Shown here piece after piece: positions 1-12,502 of a DNA stretch of 64,000 bases. The stretch lies in contig MU400710.1 of NCBI GenBank assembly GCA_022578965.1, forward strand, positions 1 to 64,000, written 5' to 3'. The stretch's first letter is position 1. Every line of letters starts with the position of its first letter. This DNA is from Xylaria sp. FL1777. Lineage: Eukaryota; Ascomycota; Sordariomycetes; Xylariales; Xylariaceae. The notes below the pieces were generated by a model that ran no database searches, was not told where the DNA came from, and saw only the letters and a list, made by a program, of their open reading frames with translations. Made by a program: the position numbers and the translations under genes.

Positions 1-1441
1 ATATAATTAGTTTAACTTAATTGCTTAAATTTTTAATATTTATTTATTATTAATAATAAATAATATAATAAAAGTTAATTAATATTATATAAATAATTAT
101 AAAAATATGTTTTTATTATTTAATAAAATAATATTATATAAGCTAAATTAGCTATAAAACGTTTTATATATATTATTTTTAAGCGTAAATAAGCTATTTA
201 AAAACATTTTATTAATTTGTTTTATAACTTTTTATTTAATTAAAAAATTGCGTTTATAGCTATTAATAAACTTTATATAATTTATTAATAAAAAAATTTT
301 TAAATTATATATTTTAATATATATTATATAAAAGTATTAGTTTTATAAAATATATTATAGTTTAGCTATATTGCTATATTAAGTTTAAACGCTTAAAAGT
401 TTATATTATTTAAAGCTAAATTTTAATAATAAAATATTTATTTAAAAAAAACTATAATTTATTTATGCTTTAATTAATTAGCTTAATATCCTTTTTATTA
501 TTTATTTTATAAAAAAAAGTATTATTATAAAAAATTACTAGTAATTAAGTTTTTTAATTAATAAAATATAGCATAATATAGCATATTTAATTTTTAAAAC
601 TATTGTTTTTATAAATAATAAAAAAAGCTTATTATTATATGTTATTTTTTAATAATATAGCTTTAAAAATTAAAGTTTACTTTAATTAAAATAAAGCGCT
701 TTATTTAAAAATATAATATAAATATATGTTTTAATAATTAATAGTAGTTATATAATAAGTTTATAAAGCTAAACTTTTTTTGTTAAATTATGTTTACTAT
801 TATAGCTTTTAAAATAAAAATAAATATTTATAATATAATATATATTATTTAGGTTAGCTTTATTATTTTTAAAAACTTTTTAAACTTGTTATAAAAGTTT
901 AGCTAAACTATTTAAAATAATATAACATAAAAAACAGCATTTTTTTTTGCTTTTTATTAGTATTTTAATTTATTAAAAGCGCAAAAAGTTAAGCTTTTTA
1001 AACTAAAGCGTAAAAAAAAGCTATTAAAAAACAATCGAAATAATTTATATTTTATAATAAATATAAGCAATAATACATTAAAAAGCTTAACGTTTAATTA
1101 TATATAGTTTGTACTATTAAAATACTAATTAATTATAATTAATAAGCTTAAAAATAAAAATAGTTTAATAATTAACTTTAAATTAAAATAGTTTAAGCTA
1201 ATTAAGCTTATTAAATAAACTAAAGCTAAACTAAAGTTTAAAAATAAGCTGTAAATTATTTAATTAAGCATATATAAATTTATAAATATAAAATGCTTTA
1301 AAAAATATATTTTATAGTTTTTATAATAGCTAAATAATAAAAATATTAAAAAGCAAAAAAATATATAATAAAAAATATACTATAATTTATATTATTATAA
1401 CTTTAGCTAATTATTAAAATTGCTGCTAAAAATATATTAGT
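1..1441 (+). pseudogene. RecQ-like helicase remnant of T1 (N-terminal part cut by window edge)
   Basis: This is the same reading as the T2 helicase, shifted by 13209 bases. Motif V begins at base 790 and reads M-F-T-I-I-A-F followed by alternating Lys/Ile codons, where a helicase has A-F-G-M-G-V-D; Gly and Val codons have gone to AAA and ATA. The Walker A box lies left of the window. The frame is broken by many TAA/TAG codons that correspond to CAA, CAG, CGA or TGG before G-to-A/C-to-T change. It cannot be functional. Confidence 0.75.
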
Positions 1442-2565
1442 AGTTTATGCTTTAAAAAAAAACTATTTTTTAGTTTTTATAGCAAAAGCTTTAAAAATTT
1501 TACATAAAATATTTTGCAAACTTATATTAATACTTAAATTTTACTATTAATAACATAATAAAATATTTTATGCTAAAAAAAGTTTAATAGTATATTGCTA
1601 TTATGTTTAATAAAATAATTAATATAAATATTATATTTTTTTGGGAATTAATATAAATACATAAAAAATTAATATAAACATATAATGCTTACAAACATAT
1701 AACAAATAAATTTCTAACCACTGGTTGCACTGCAACTTAAAACATATTTTTTGGAAGCTAATTGCGAAAGGAATCCAGAAATGCAAACGGTTTGTTTATA
1801 TAATTAACGGTCGCTGAAATATTCACAGTTGAAGAAAATATGCTAATAAACCAAAAAGTGACCTTCTATATAAGCATAGAACATGAATATCTCTGCGACC
1901 GTAAGTCGTACGAACAAACCGTTTGCATTTCTGGATTCTTCTCGCAATTAGCTTTCTAACGACTCCGGTTGCATTGTGGTGCGATAAGTAGTTGTGAAGT
2001 TATTTAAAAAACAAGCCCATTATGTGTCTATAAGGCCATATGTCTGTATTAATTTCTCATATATCTGTATTAATTCCCATTTTTTTTAGTTTATAATGCT
2101 ATAAAAATATTTAAATAAAATAAATAAAAAAAATATAGCTATATTTTATATGCTAAGCTTTTTATAATATATTAGTATGCTTTTAATAAATATATTAAGC
2201 ATTTTATAAACGAAGCATAAATTAAAAATGCTACTAAAAATATACTTTGTTTAACTTTAAAATTAATATTAAAAATATAAATAAAGCAATAGTTAAATAT
2301 TTATTAAACATTTAATATATAATTAAGCTAATTAGCTTTATGTTTAATAATAGCTATAACTTTTGTTTTATTATTTTTAATAAAACTAACTATAGTTATA
2401 TTACTTTTAAGTGCTTTTTTTATATATATAAATATATTACTAGCTATAGATTTACTAATATAATTTAAACTATTAAAGCATAATAAAACATTACTAGCAA
2501 ATAATAGTTTTAAAAAGCTAAAAAAAAAGCAAAAAAAATAAAACGTATATAATACTTTATATTAA
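1442..2565 (+). pseudogene. C2H2 zinc-finger ORF remnant of T1, split by M1
   Basis: Homologue of the T2 region 14650-15330 described below. The palindromic element M1 sits inside it at 1643-2078. The finger Cys codons still TGT in T2 read TAT here, consistent with further G-to-A change. Identification rests on alignment with T2. Confidence 0.45.
1643..2078. mobile_element. M1: 436-bp palindromic (foldback) MITE with 8-bp target duplication
   Basis: The element starts GGGAATTAATA and ends with the inverted equivalent TATTAATTCCC. It is flanked by ATTTTTTT on both sides (1635-1642 and 2079-2086), and the other family T copies carry a single uninterrupted site here (for example near 49930). 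Inside the TIRs the element is a long imperfect palindrome: 1755-1796 pairs with 1913-1954, and 1808-1825 pairs with 1884-1901, leaving a short loop. It is too short for a transposase and no ORF is seen. TIR sequence and 8-bp duplication are shared with M2, so M2 or a relative probably supplies the transposase. The interior is rich in GA, GG, TC and CC, unlike its surroundings, which marks it as a late arrival. The 8-bp duplication suits hAT-type transposition, but other superfamilies also make 8 bp. Confidence 0.9.
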
Positions 2566-3097
2566 TTTATATTTAGTTATAGTTTTTTAGTTTTTTTTTT
2601 TTTTTTTTGCTTTTTTATAATTAAAAATATATAACTGCTATTTTTTATTACTTTTAATAAATAGCTTATTTTTATTAGCTAAACTTAATATGTTTTATTA
2701 TATTAAAACTTTAGTTAATTAAATAACCTTAATATTAAACTTATTAATTTTAATATTAATAAATTATTGCTTTTTTTTTATTAATAAATTTAGCGCATTA
2801 AAAAGATTATATAACATAGTATAGCTATTAATATATTTTTTAGTGTTGCTATTAATATATATTTTGTAAGCATATTTAATAATATTTTAGTTAATAAAAA
2901 AAAAAGTATATTGCTTATTTTAATATATTTAAAAAAACTGTTTTATATTACTATAAATTAAAGCAATATAAAAACTTATAATAGCTAATTAATTAAATAT
3001 AATAAAAACATTTTACATAAAATCTTGATTATTTTTTATATTAATTATAAAAGCATTATTAATATGCTTTAAAGCTAAATTAATAGCTTTTTATTTA
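2087..3097 (+). mobile_element. T1 middle segment between M1 and gypsy A1
   Basis: Continues the family T sequence, aligning with T2 14852-15860. It holds the end of the C2H2 ORF remnant and further AT-rich family T DNA in which I recognise no product. It ends at the ATTTA target duplication (3093-3097) of gypsy element A1. Confidence 0.8.
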
Positions 3098-3591
3098 TGT
3101 AATAAACCTGTTATATATTAATATAACGGGTTTGCTTTTAAAGTCTTAATTTGTAAGTAATAATAAAATCCTTAATAGTGGTTCGTTAAGGAGGTTTTTA
3201 GGGTACTTTTATTACTGTGCATTAATAGGGGTCTTAAGAAATTAAAAGTAATAAGTATATTAATGCTTAGTAGTTATAAAAAATTAATAGCTAAAAAACT
3301 AGAACTAAATAAATAACTAAATATAGGAAATGCATAATTATATACACAAAAAAAAGGTAAAAAAAGTAGTAATTTTTTTTAAATTACTGCAAGTTTAATA
3401 AGCATTAAATTATTATAAGCTTAATAAGCTTTAAATTATTATAAGCTTAATAAGCTTTAAATTACTGTAAGTTTAGTAAGCTAAATAAGTTATTATATAA
3501 CTTTAGTTTTAGCTAGCAAAAAAAAAAATACAAAGTATATATAGAAATATTAAGCTGCTTTAAAGGCTATTTTTGTGCTAATTTTGTAATA
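3098..3591 (-). repeat. A1 LTR (3' LTR in element orientation)
   Basis: 494 bp, starting TGTAATAAACC and ending TTTTGTAATA, where A2 and the partner LTR retain TAACA. It contains four head-to-tail copies of a 26-bp unit. This LTR is less mutated than its partner at 10290-10783: for instance the stretch at about 3214-3220 keeps GGGG where the partner has AAGG. Confidence 0.92.
3381..3484. repeat. 26-bp tandem repeat inside the gypsy LTR
   Basis: Four units begin at 3381, 3407, 3433 and 3459, each starting AAATTA and containing a near-palindrome AGCTTAATAAGC. The array is conserved in the other three LTRs of the family (around 10573, 34510 and 41710). It may contain binding sites or a promoter-spacing repeat of the LTR; that role is inference. 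Confidence 0.85.
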
Positions 3592-3610
3592 TTATTTCTT
3601 TTTTTCTAAA
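3592..3610 (-). other. A1 polypurine tract
   Basis: Read on the minus strand this is a run of A and G ending AAAGAAATAA immediately before the LTR, as expected for the plus-strand primer of an LTR retrotransposon. It fixes A1 as minus-oriented. Confidence 0.65.
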
Positions 3611-6449
3611 ATTATTGTTTTAACAATTTTCCGTAAGTATTTTTTTTTTTTTTTTTTTTTATATGTTATAATATTAAAGCGCATTAAAAAAACTAACTGC
3701 TTATTTAAAACAAAGCAAAAACTTGTTTTTGCTTTTTTTATTAATTTTACTAGCTATAAAGTTATGCTTTGTTTTTGCTGCTTTAATTAGTTATTAACAT
3801 ATAAAACAACAAATAATATATTTTGTTGTTTTAAATGTATACGTGCTAATTATTTCTGCAATAAATTAGAAGTTTTAATTAACTTAATTAATAATATAGT
3901 TTTTAAACACTATTGTTTTAAAAAAAAAAAAAAGCAAGCAAAATAATAGTTATTTTTAGTTTAAAAAGAATTAAAACAAGCTTAAAATAGCTTTAACTTT
4001 GTTTTAAGCAAGTTAGCTTAGCTTTATACATAAAAACGTTTTTTAAAAGCAAAAAGTATTAAAATAGTTTAGCAAAAGCTTTAGTTCTTAAATAAACTAA
4101 ACAAAATAAAGCATATTAAAAAAAAACAAAAAGCGCTAATAAAAAAGCAAAAATAACAAAAAAAGTAAGCTAAAATAACGCAAGCTGCTTTATTTAAGTT
4201 TAATTAAGATTTTTTAAGCGCTTTTTTTAAGGTTAACTTTTTTTTTCTAGTTTTAAGCAGTTAAAATATTAATAATAAAACTAACTTATAACTACTTTAG
4301 TAGTTTTTAAGTATTTTTTAAGTTTTTAAATATTATTAACATATAAATATTTTTTTTATTTAATAAAATACTTTAAATTATTATTATTTTAATAGAAATT
4401 TAGTATACTTTTAATTTTATAAACGTTTTAATTTGTTTTTATTTTTAGTTATGTTTTAATAAATATTTTAATAAATGCTAGTTTTAATAAAAAAATGTAA
4501 AAAATAAAGTAAATTTGCACATTTTTTAGTAATAATAATTTATAGTTAGTAAGTAAAATAACTTCTTTAATTTTAAAAGAGCTAAATTTTTTAAATTTTA
4601 ATTTATTGCTTAGTTGTTTTGTTTTAATTTAAAAAATATTAATGTTTGCATTTTATTTTTATTATAGCAAGTAAACTTTGTTTTTTTTTTTAAAGGTTAG
4701 TTTTTTAGTTCGTTTTTTGTTATAATATATTAATATTTATTGTTATAAAAATTAAAAGCATAATTATAGTTTAACTTATAACGTTTTAATTTTTGTTGCA
4801 ATAGTTTTTGCTTAAAGTGCTATAATTAAAATAGCAAGTATTTTTATTAATGTTTTTTTTTGTTTTTTAATAGTTGTTTGCTGTTTATAAATAGCTTTAT
4901 GCAAAAATATATTTATATTTTCGTTTATTAATATATTATATAAAATTTATGCTATTAATAATAGTTTTATTTAATTATTTTATTAGTAGTTAATATAACT
5001 TTATAAATATTATTTTAGTATTTAATTTAGTTTTTTTGTTTGTTTATTTATTTATAAATAATAAGCAATTAAAAACTTTAGTTTAATACTAATAAGTTTA
5101 AAAAAGCTAGTTTTAAACTTAAAAGTAAATAATTTATTTTAGTTTAAAATAATTCTTTTTAGTAGCTTATGCTTATTTAAATATTAGCATATAAAAGCAT
5201 ATATAAGTTATTTAGCTGTTATATTTTCTTTAAATAATAAAAAGTAAGCATATTTAATAAGTTTATTAATAATAACTTATATTTTATTACATTATACTTT
5301 TATAACTAAATTAATTAATAAAAATAATATTATAATAAAATTTTAAGCAATAGTATGCTATGTTTATTTAAGTATTTATATAAATTATAGCAGTTTATAA
5401 AGCTTATATTAAGCTATTTTAGCTTTATTATAAATATTGCACTTTTTTATAATAAATTTAACTATGTTTTATAGTTTTAAAAAATCGTATTTTTTTTATA
5501 ATTATTTAATTATTTTTGTTGTTTTTTAATGTTTATATAATAAATATTCGTAAAATTTTTTAATAAACTTGTTTTATAAAGATTTTAGTAAATAAACCTT
5601 ATATTTTTATATTAGCTTGTTATTTTTTAATCTTTTGTGTTTTTATAATTATGCTAACTTTTTTAAGTTATAAGTTTATTATAGCTATATATTTATAAAG
5701 TTTTTAAGTATAACTTTAATTTTTAAGCTTTTATTTCTTTAAGAATATAATACTTAAATGTTTTTTTTTAAAACTTTAAATCTTTTTTAACTTTGTTAAC
5801 TAAATATGTTTGCTTAAATGTTTTCTTTTTTTTTAATATAACATATTTTAAAGTTAAACTTAAAAAAAAAAACTATTTAATTTTTATGTTGTTTAGTAAT
5901 TTTTTATATAGTTATAAATTTTATTAAGTTTTAATAATTTAAATAAATTTTAATTAGCTTTATAGTTTTTATAAAAAACAGTTTTTACTTTTTAAGTGCT
6001 ATAATAATTACAAGCAGTTTTTTGTTATATATAAAGTATTATAATGCTATATTTTATAGTGCTTTAAAATAATAAGCTATTAAGTGCTATTTTTTGTTGT
6101 TTTTTAGTTGTTTTAAAACTTCTGCAATTATATTATTTAAAGTATTTATTTTTAGCTTTTTTTTTTTTATAAATTAAGTAGTTTAACTATAAAGTCAAAA
6201 ATAACTTTTAGTTTTAATTCTTTAAAAGCTTTTTAAGCTTTCTTTAAAATTAAAAAGGATTTTTTTTATATTTCTTTTTTGTATACTTTATAAAATAAAA
6301 TGTTATTTTTTTAAAGTTTTAAATTAACATTTAAACATAGTTTAAAAATCTTAATGCTTATTATATATTTATAATAATAGCTAAGTTAAATATTTTTTAG
6401 TTTTATATTATATTAATTTTTAATTATTAAATCTATATTTATTTTAAAG

Positions 6450-6960
6450 TAATTATAAATCTTAAAAAATTAATTTTTTATGTATGCTATATATACTTTT
6501 TTGTATTAAGTTGTAATTTTGCTTGTTTAAGTGTTTTTAATACTTAAGTTATATGTTTTTTATGTTTTTTTAGTGTTTTAAAATAAATTAAAATATTATT
6601 TAAATAAATAAACATAAACTTATTTAAAAACTTCTATAAAATTATTATTATTATATATTAAAAGCTAGCTAATACGTTTTATAGTTTTTATAGCATAACT
6701 ATATATTTATATAGTTTATATATTGTTTATATAGCAGTTTTTTATTTTTTTTTTTTAACTATTTTAATAATATAATATTTATTTAAAATATTAATTACTA
6801 TAAACTATTTTGCTTAACTAATGTTTTTTTTTATAGTTATTAATAAAATAAAAAAGAATTTATTTATAATAATAATTATATTTAATAATTAATAATTAAC
6901 TATTATTTGCTATACTAGTTTTTCTTTTTTATTAATTAGTTGTTTTTTATTTTTTATTTT
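6450..6960 (-). pseudogene. Reverse transcriptase remnant of A1
   Basis: On the minus strand the catalytic box at 6595-6606 reads Y-L-N-N, where the two Asp codons GAT have become AAT. It is followed by I-L-I-Y as in Ty3/gypsy enzymes. Flanking sequence aligns with the A2 copy. Loss of both catalytic Asp residues plus many stops means no activity. Confidence 0.75.
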
Positions 6961-8699
6961 AAGTATTAGCACTATAAAATATTTAGCAAATAACTAAGAT
7001 TTTCTTAAAAATTCTTTTGTTAAATTTTTTTAAATGTATTTTTATAAAGCGTTTATTTTGTTTAAGCTTATATAGTATATTTAATAAAGCTTTAGTTAAC
7101 ATTTTTTCTTAATAAAAATGTAATAATTTTATAAGCTATATTTAAGAATTTTTTTTTTTTTTTTTTTTAAATAGTTTATAAAATCTATAATATATTTTTA
7201 GTATTTTGTTTAAGATTTTTTTTGCGATTTTTTTAATTTTTTTGCTTTGTTTTTTACTTTCTTAATTAATAATTTTTGCTTTTTATTAAATTAAAAAGTT
7301 ACTAATTTTTAGCTATAATATTTTTAAAATAATGTTATAATTAAATATATTAGCAATATTTAATATAATTTATTTTTTATGTTTTTATATAAATATATTA
7401 AAAAGTTTGGTTTTTTTAAGTATATAACTATTATTATAACTAAAAGTACTTTTATTAAATCTTTTAATTTTTTAAGATTTTTGCTTATATTTTTAAGAAA
7501 TTTTATTTTATTTTGCTACTTTAAGTAAAATTATATTAGCTTATGCTTTTAAGTTAATTAAAATGTTATATTTTTTTTTTTAATATATAAGTTTAACTTT
7601 AAATTAGTTTTGCTAATTATTATATTAAACTTTACGTAAAGCTTTAGTTTTTTTAGCTATTTGCTGCTTTTTTAATAAATGCTTATTTTGTTTTTTAATT
7701 TTTTTTTATAAAATATTTAAATGCTTGTTTTATTTTGTATTCTAGATATTATTACGCTTTGTTTTATTTTTGCTTTTAGTTAAGCTTTAAATTATAGTTT
7801 TTAAGCTTTTTTGCTTTTAGCAACTATTTTTTAATATAATTATGCTTTAATTAATTAATAATATTTATAGTAATTATTTTTATATTTCTTTAAAATAGTA
7901 TTATAAATATAATTAAAATTCTTTTTAAATATTATAAATTTTTATAGATTTTTATAATAAACTATAATTATAACTAACTACTTTAATTTATAAAAGTTTT
8001 ATATTTTTGTTTTTATAATTTGTTTAAAAAACTAATTATTTTTTAATTTATTAAGTAAATATTAATAGCAATAATATATTATATAGCAATTTTATAATAC
8101 TTTATTATATTTTAGATTTTTTAAGCGTAAAATATTATTATTGTTTTTTATTATAGTTTTATTATAGTAATAACTTTTAGCAATTAATTAAATTATTAGC
8201 TTTAATTTTTAAAATATATTAGTTTTTGCATTAACTATTAGTGCTTTTTTATTTTATTACATTTAAAGCAATTTAAGCTATAAAAATACTTTGTTTATTT
8301 TTATTAATTTTTTTTTTATAGTATTTTTTATAGCTTTTAATTTTATTTATTTTTGCTTTAAAGTTTTATAAGTTTTATTTTTTTAAGTTTATTTAGTAAC
8401 TAAATATTTTAGTAGTTTATAATTAATTTAATAATTATATTATTTATAGTTATAGTTTTATTTTTTTAAATATAACTTTTTTTTAAGCTATATTTTAAGC
8501 TTTAATAGTTTAAAGTTTTTATAGTTTTATAAGTTTATTAACTGCGTTAATTTATTACTTTTTATTATTTGCTATTTTTAGTTAAACTATTTTTTTAAGT
8601 TATATATTAAATAACTTTAATTGTTTATATAGCAAATATATTTTTTTATAATTTGTTTTAATAACTATAAAGCTTTTAAATAATATTTATATGTTTGTT

Positions 8700-9800
8700 T
8701 ATTTTAACTTATATAAATAAAGCATTTAAATTTGTTTAGTATAGTATTTTTATTTTAACTTAAAACAGCAACTTTATATTTTTGCTTTAAAAACATATTT
8801 TTTAAATTGCTTTGTTGTTTTTTATTGTTTTAAACTTTTATAACTTATATTTTTTTCTTAAGTTAAAAAATCTTTTTTTTTATAGCTTTTTTTTCTGTTT
8901 TTTTTTTTAAATTAGTATTATTTTTAAAAATGTTCTTTTTTTTTATAATTATAACATTTAACTTTAAATATATTTTAAGATTATTATTTTTAAACTTTAT
9001 TAATTTGCTTAAATCTTTGTTTAATATTTTTTTAAGTATTTTTTTTTTTGTTTTTTTTAGTTTTTTTAGTTTTAAAGTATTAGTTAAATAATTATTAATT
9101 AATTATAATAGCTATATTAATATATATATTAATTTTTGCTAGTTTATTTATTTTGCATAGTTTATTTTAAACTTAAGTTTTAAGTTTACTATAAAATAAA
9201 TAAAATAATATAAGCTTAAGTAATTTTAAAATTACTACTAATTGTTTAAATTTTATAACATAATTTATTGCTATTTTTGTTTGTTTTAAGCAATAAAGTG
9301 CTTTTTTTGCGTGTTTTGCTTTTTAAGTGTTTTTAAATAATGCTTTTATTTAATTTTTAAACTTAATATAATTTTTAAAAATTTTTTTTGTTTTTGGCTT
9401 AAAATTAGTTAACTTGTTAGCTTTTAAAAAATCTTTTAAAATAAGTTAAAACTATTTTAGTATTTTTTCTAATAAAAATTATAAAATAATTATTACTTTT
9501 TAGTTTTTTTTTATAATAATAATAAAGTGCTATTTTAAATAAAGTTTAGCATAAATTAAAAAAGCTTTTATATTTATAAATTTATTATAAAGCTTTAAAG
9601 CAATAAGTTTAAAACTTTTAATATTTAGCATTTTTAATATTATAAATAATTTTAATAATAAAAGCAATAGTAATAATAAAAAGTTAAATTTTTTATTTTA
9701 AGTTATTACTTTAAATATAATAATAATAAAAATAAGCATTAAGTTTACTAGTAGTAATATTAGCGTTAATTATAATATAATTACTTGTTTAAAGCTTTAA
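8700..9800 (-). pseudogene. gag remnant of A1 with degraded CCHC knuckle
   Basis: On the minus strand 8915-8956 reads C-Y-N-Y-(4)-H-(4)-Y, aligning codon for codon with the intact CCHC knuckle of A2. The second and fourth Cys are TAT/TAC from TGT/TGC. The outer limits given are approximate and come from position in the element. Confidence 0.6.
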
Positions 9801-10289
9801 TTTATTGTTATAATAGCAATTATTATTACTGCTTTAATTACTATAGCTAATATCTATGCTAGTTTAAAAGTTATAACGCTTAGTATTTAAGCTATTTTTT
9901 AAGTTAAAACAACTAGTTTATTTTGTAGCACTAATATTAACGTTAGTTTTTTTTTATTATTGCTGCTTAACTTTTTTTTTTATTACTGCTTTTTTTTTAA
10001 TAAAAATAGCTAGTAAAAGTACTAAAGTTTATTGTTTTAATACGTTGCTAGTTTTAAAAGTTTTTAAAATCTTTAAACTTAATTTTTAACTTTTTGTTTT
10101 TAGTAATATAACTTAAATCTAGTTTTTATTAGTTATTAAATAAAGTTTATTTATATAATGCTATTTAGCATTTTTGTTTTTTAAATATTTCTTTAGTATA
10201 TTTTTAAAAGTTTATTATTTATTATTTAACTCTTTATATTAGTATTTATTTTTATATATTAAGTTTTATTAATTAAAAAGCTATTAAAA

Positions 10290-10783
10290 TATAACAAACT
10301 TATTATATATTAATATAACAGGTTTGCTTTTAAGGTCTTAATTTATAAGTAATAATAAAATCCTTAATAGTAGTTTATTAAAAAGGTTTTTAAAGTACTT
10401 TTACTATTATGCATTAATAAAGGTTTTAAAAAATTAAAAGTAATAAATATATTAATGCTTAGCAATTATAAAAAATTAATAGCTAAAAAACTAAAACTAA
10501 GTAAATAACTAAATATAAGAAATACATAATTATATAAACAAAAAAAAAGTAAAAAAAATAGTAATTTTTTTTAAATTATTATAAGTTTAGTAAGCATTAA
10601 ATTACTATAAGCTTAGTAAGCTTTAAATTACTATAAGCTTAGTAAGCCTTAAATTACTATAAGCTTAATAAGCTAAGTAAGTTATTATATAACTTTAGCT
10701 TTAGCTAGCAAAAAAAAAGGTGCAAAGTATATATAAAAGCATTAAGTTGCTTTAAAGGCCACTTTTATGCTAATTTTATAACA
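10290..10783 (-). repeat. A1 LTR (5' LTR in element orientation)
   Basis: 494 bp, same length as the partner LTR with no net indel. It ends GCTAATTTTATAACA and is followed by the ATTTA duplication. Differences from the partner are almost all G-to-A or C-to-T. Confidence 0.92.
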
Positions 10784-10788
10784 ATTTA

Positions 10789-12354
10789 CTTTTAGCTATA
10801 ATATATTAAATAAAGCTTAATTATAATATTTTTATTACAAGTTTTAATTTTATAACATTAAAATAAAATAACTAAGCAAAATATAATATTTTTAGTTTAT
10901 AATTATTAAACTTTTTTTTATAAAAAAAAATAAAAAAATAAAAAATAATTTAATATAACACTTTATAGTTATTAAGTTAAACTGCTATAATTATTATAAA
11001 TAAATATTTTATAATATTTATATATTAATAATAGTTTTAAAACTTAATATTAATTAATTTGCTTTTGTTTTAAGTATATTTTTTTGTTTAACTTATATAT
11101 TTTAACTATTAAAACTATAAAGCTATAATTTTTTGCTTAAATAATATAAAATTTATGCTTTTTAATACTATTTAAATATAATTTAATTAAACTTTATTAA
11201 AAAATAATATATTAAATTTAACTAAGTTATAAATTAAAAACGCTAAAATATAAACATAAAACTTATTATGTAGTAATAATAAAGCTTAATAATATTAAAC
11301 TTTATTTTTTTTAATATATTGCTTATAGCTAAAAAATTATATATTATATTTTATAAAAAAATTCTAAAAAGTTTAAAAAATTAATTAAATAAAATTTAGC
11401 GTAATATAAAAAAAAGCTAATATAAAAAGCATTTATTATTTATAGTTATATATATTGCTTGCTTTTATTTAAGCAACTATTATAGCTTAAATAAAAAATG
11501 TAATTTTTTAATTTTTATATATTATTGCAAGTTATTTATTATAGTTTTAATAATTTAAAATAATATAAAATAAAGTATTATAAACTTAATATACTTTAAA
11601 TATTTTTTTTTTGTTTTTATAAATAATAAAAGTTTATAAAATATAGCTAATATTATTTTATAGTTATGTAATGTTTAAAAATAAAGCAAACCTTTTTAAA
11701 TATAATAATTTAAATAAAAAATAAATAACGTAAACTAATAAATAATTAGTTGTTTTATTTATATAAGCTAAAGTTAGCGTTAAATAAAAAAAAAGCTATT
11801 TTTTTTTAAAAAAAGTAATAGTATATTATTATAACTATATAAATAAGCTAAGCATGTTTAAACTAGTAATTATAAAACAGTTAGTTAAATTTTGCATAAT
11901 ATTTTTATAATTTATGCTAAGATTTTAAATATTATTTTTAAAGTTAAAATTATTATATATAAATATAGCATTTAAGTTATAAATAATATACTTTAAGTTA
12001 AGCTATATATTTATTAATTTAAATATTAAAACATTAGTTAATTAACTGCTATATATGTAATTTTATTTAGCTATTTTATTTAGCTATTTTAAAATAAACT
12101 TATAGTTAATATATATTTTAAATTAAGCAAAAGTATTAATTACTTAAGTTTATATTTTATTATTATAAAAATAAATACTAATAAATTATTATAAAAAATT
12201 GCTTATTAAAAATATATATATATTTAATAATAAAATTATAATTATATATGCTTTAGTAATATAAAAAAATAGCATATTAGCTTTAGTTATATTATAAAAT
12301 TTATGTTTAGTTTGCTAATTTATAAAAATACTTAAAAAAAAAGCAGCAAAACGT
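10789..12354 (+). mobile_element. T1 segment between gypsy A1 and copy T2
   Basis: Aligns with T2 from about 15861 to 17436 and with T6 from about 50948. It is AT-saturated, with no convincing coding motif on either strand. It ends in the 8-bp duplication AAAAATAC (12355-12362) created when T2 inserted. Confidence 0.85.
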
Positions 12355-12362
12355 AAAAATAC

Positions 12363-12502
12363 TTATCTTAGGTGCCTTAAACTAAAAACATAAAACAGCA
12401 AGCTACGCTTGCTGCAAGCCACAACCTACCCTTTTCGGGGGCCCGTGCAAATATATCTATAGGTTTAAAGCTTGCGTTTTATATATTTTAGTCTAAAGCA
12501 CT
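12363..12502 (+). repeat. Left-terminal hairpin of family T with an inverted second copy of the TIR
   Basis: Bases 12371-12403 pair with 12470-12501, so the TIR motif GTGCCTTAAACTAAAA reappears inverted as TTTTAGTCTAAAGCAC about 100 bp inside. The loop at 12420-12447 has runs of C and G that are rare elsewhere in this window, and GCAAGC/GCTTGC form a small inner palindrome at about 12398-12412. The same arrangement is seen in T3 (about 29930-30058), T4 (30109-30250), T5 (about 45790-45927) and T6 (47450-47590). It is probably a transposase-binding or strand-cleavage structure. Confidence 0.85.

Larger units (their letters stand above)
3098..10783 (-). mobile_element. A1: Ty3/gypsy LTR retrotransposon, minus orientation, complete but hypermutated
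   Basis: A 7,686-bp element bounded by two 494-bp LTRs with TG...CA ends and flanked by the 5-bp duplication ATTTA (3093-3097 and 10784-10788). Orientation is set by the polypurine tract, which on the minus strand directly precedes the LTR at 3098-3591, and by the coding motifs. The mutated gag knuckle (8915-8956) and the mutated reverse-transcriptase YLDD box (6595-6606) are both readable only on the minus strand. The plus strand is correspondingly T-rich. A1 and A2 (34413-42113) are inverted copies of one family, 7,686 and 7,701 bp long. Every frame is full of stops, so A1 is dead. Confidence 0.92.

Noticed and set aside
3381..3484. CRISPR-like array
   Set aside because: The 26-bp units are head to tail without spacers and lie in an LTR.
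3098..10783. Plus orientation for gypsy A1
   Set aside because: First assumed from LTR order. The polypurine tract, the Y-L-N-N box and the gag knuckle are readable only on the minus strand, so orientation was reversed.
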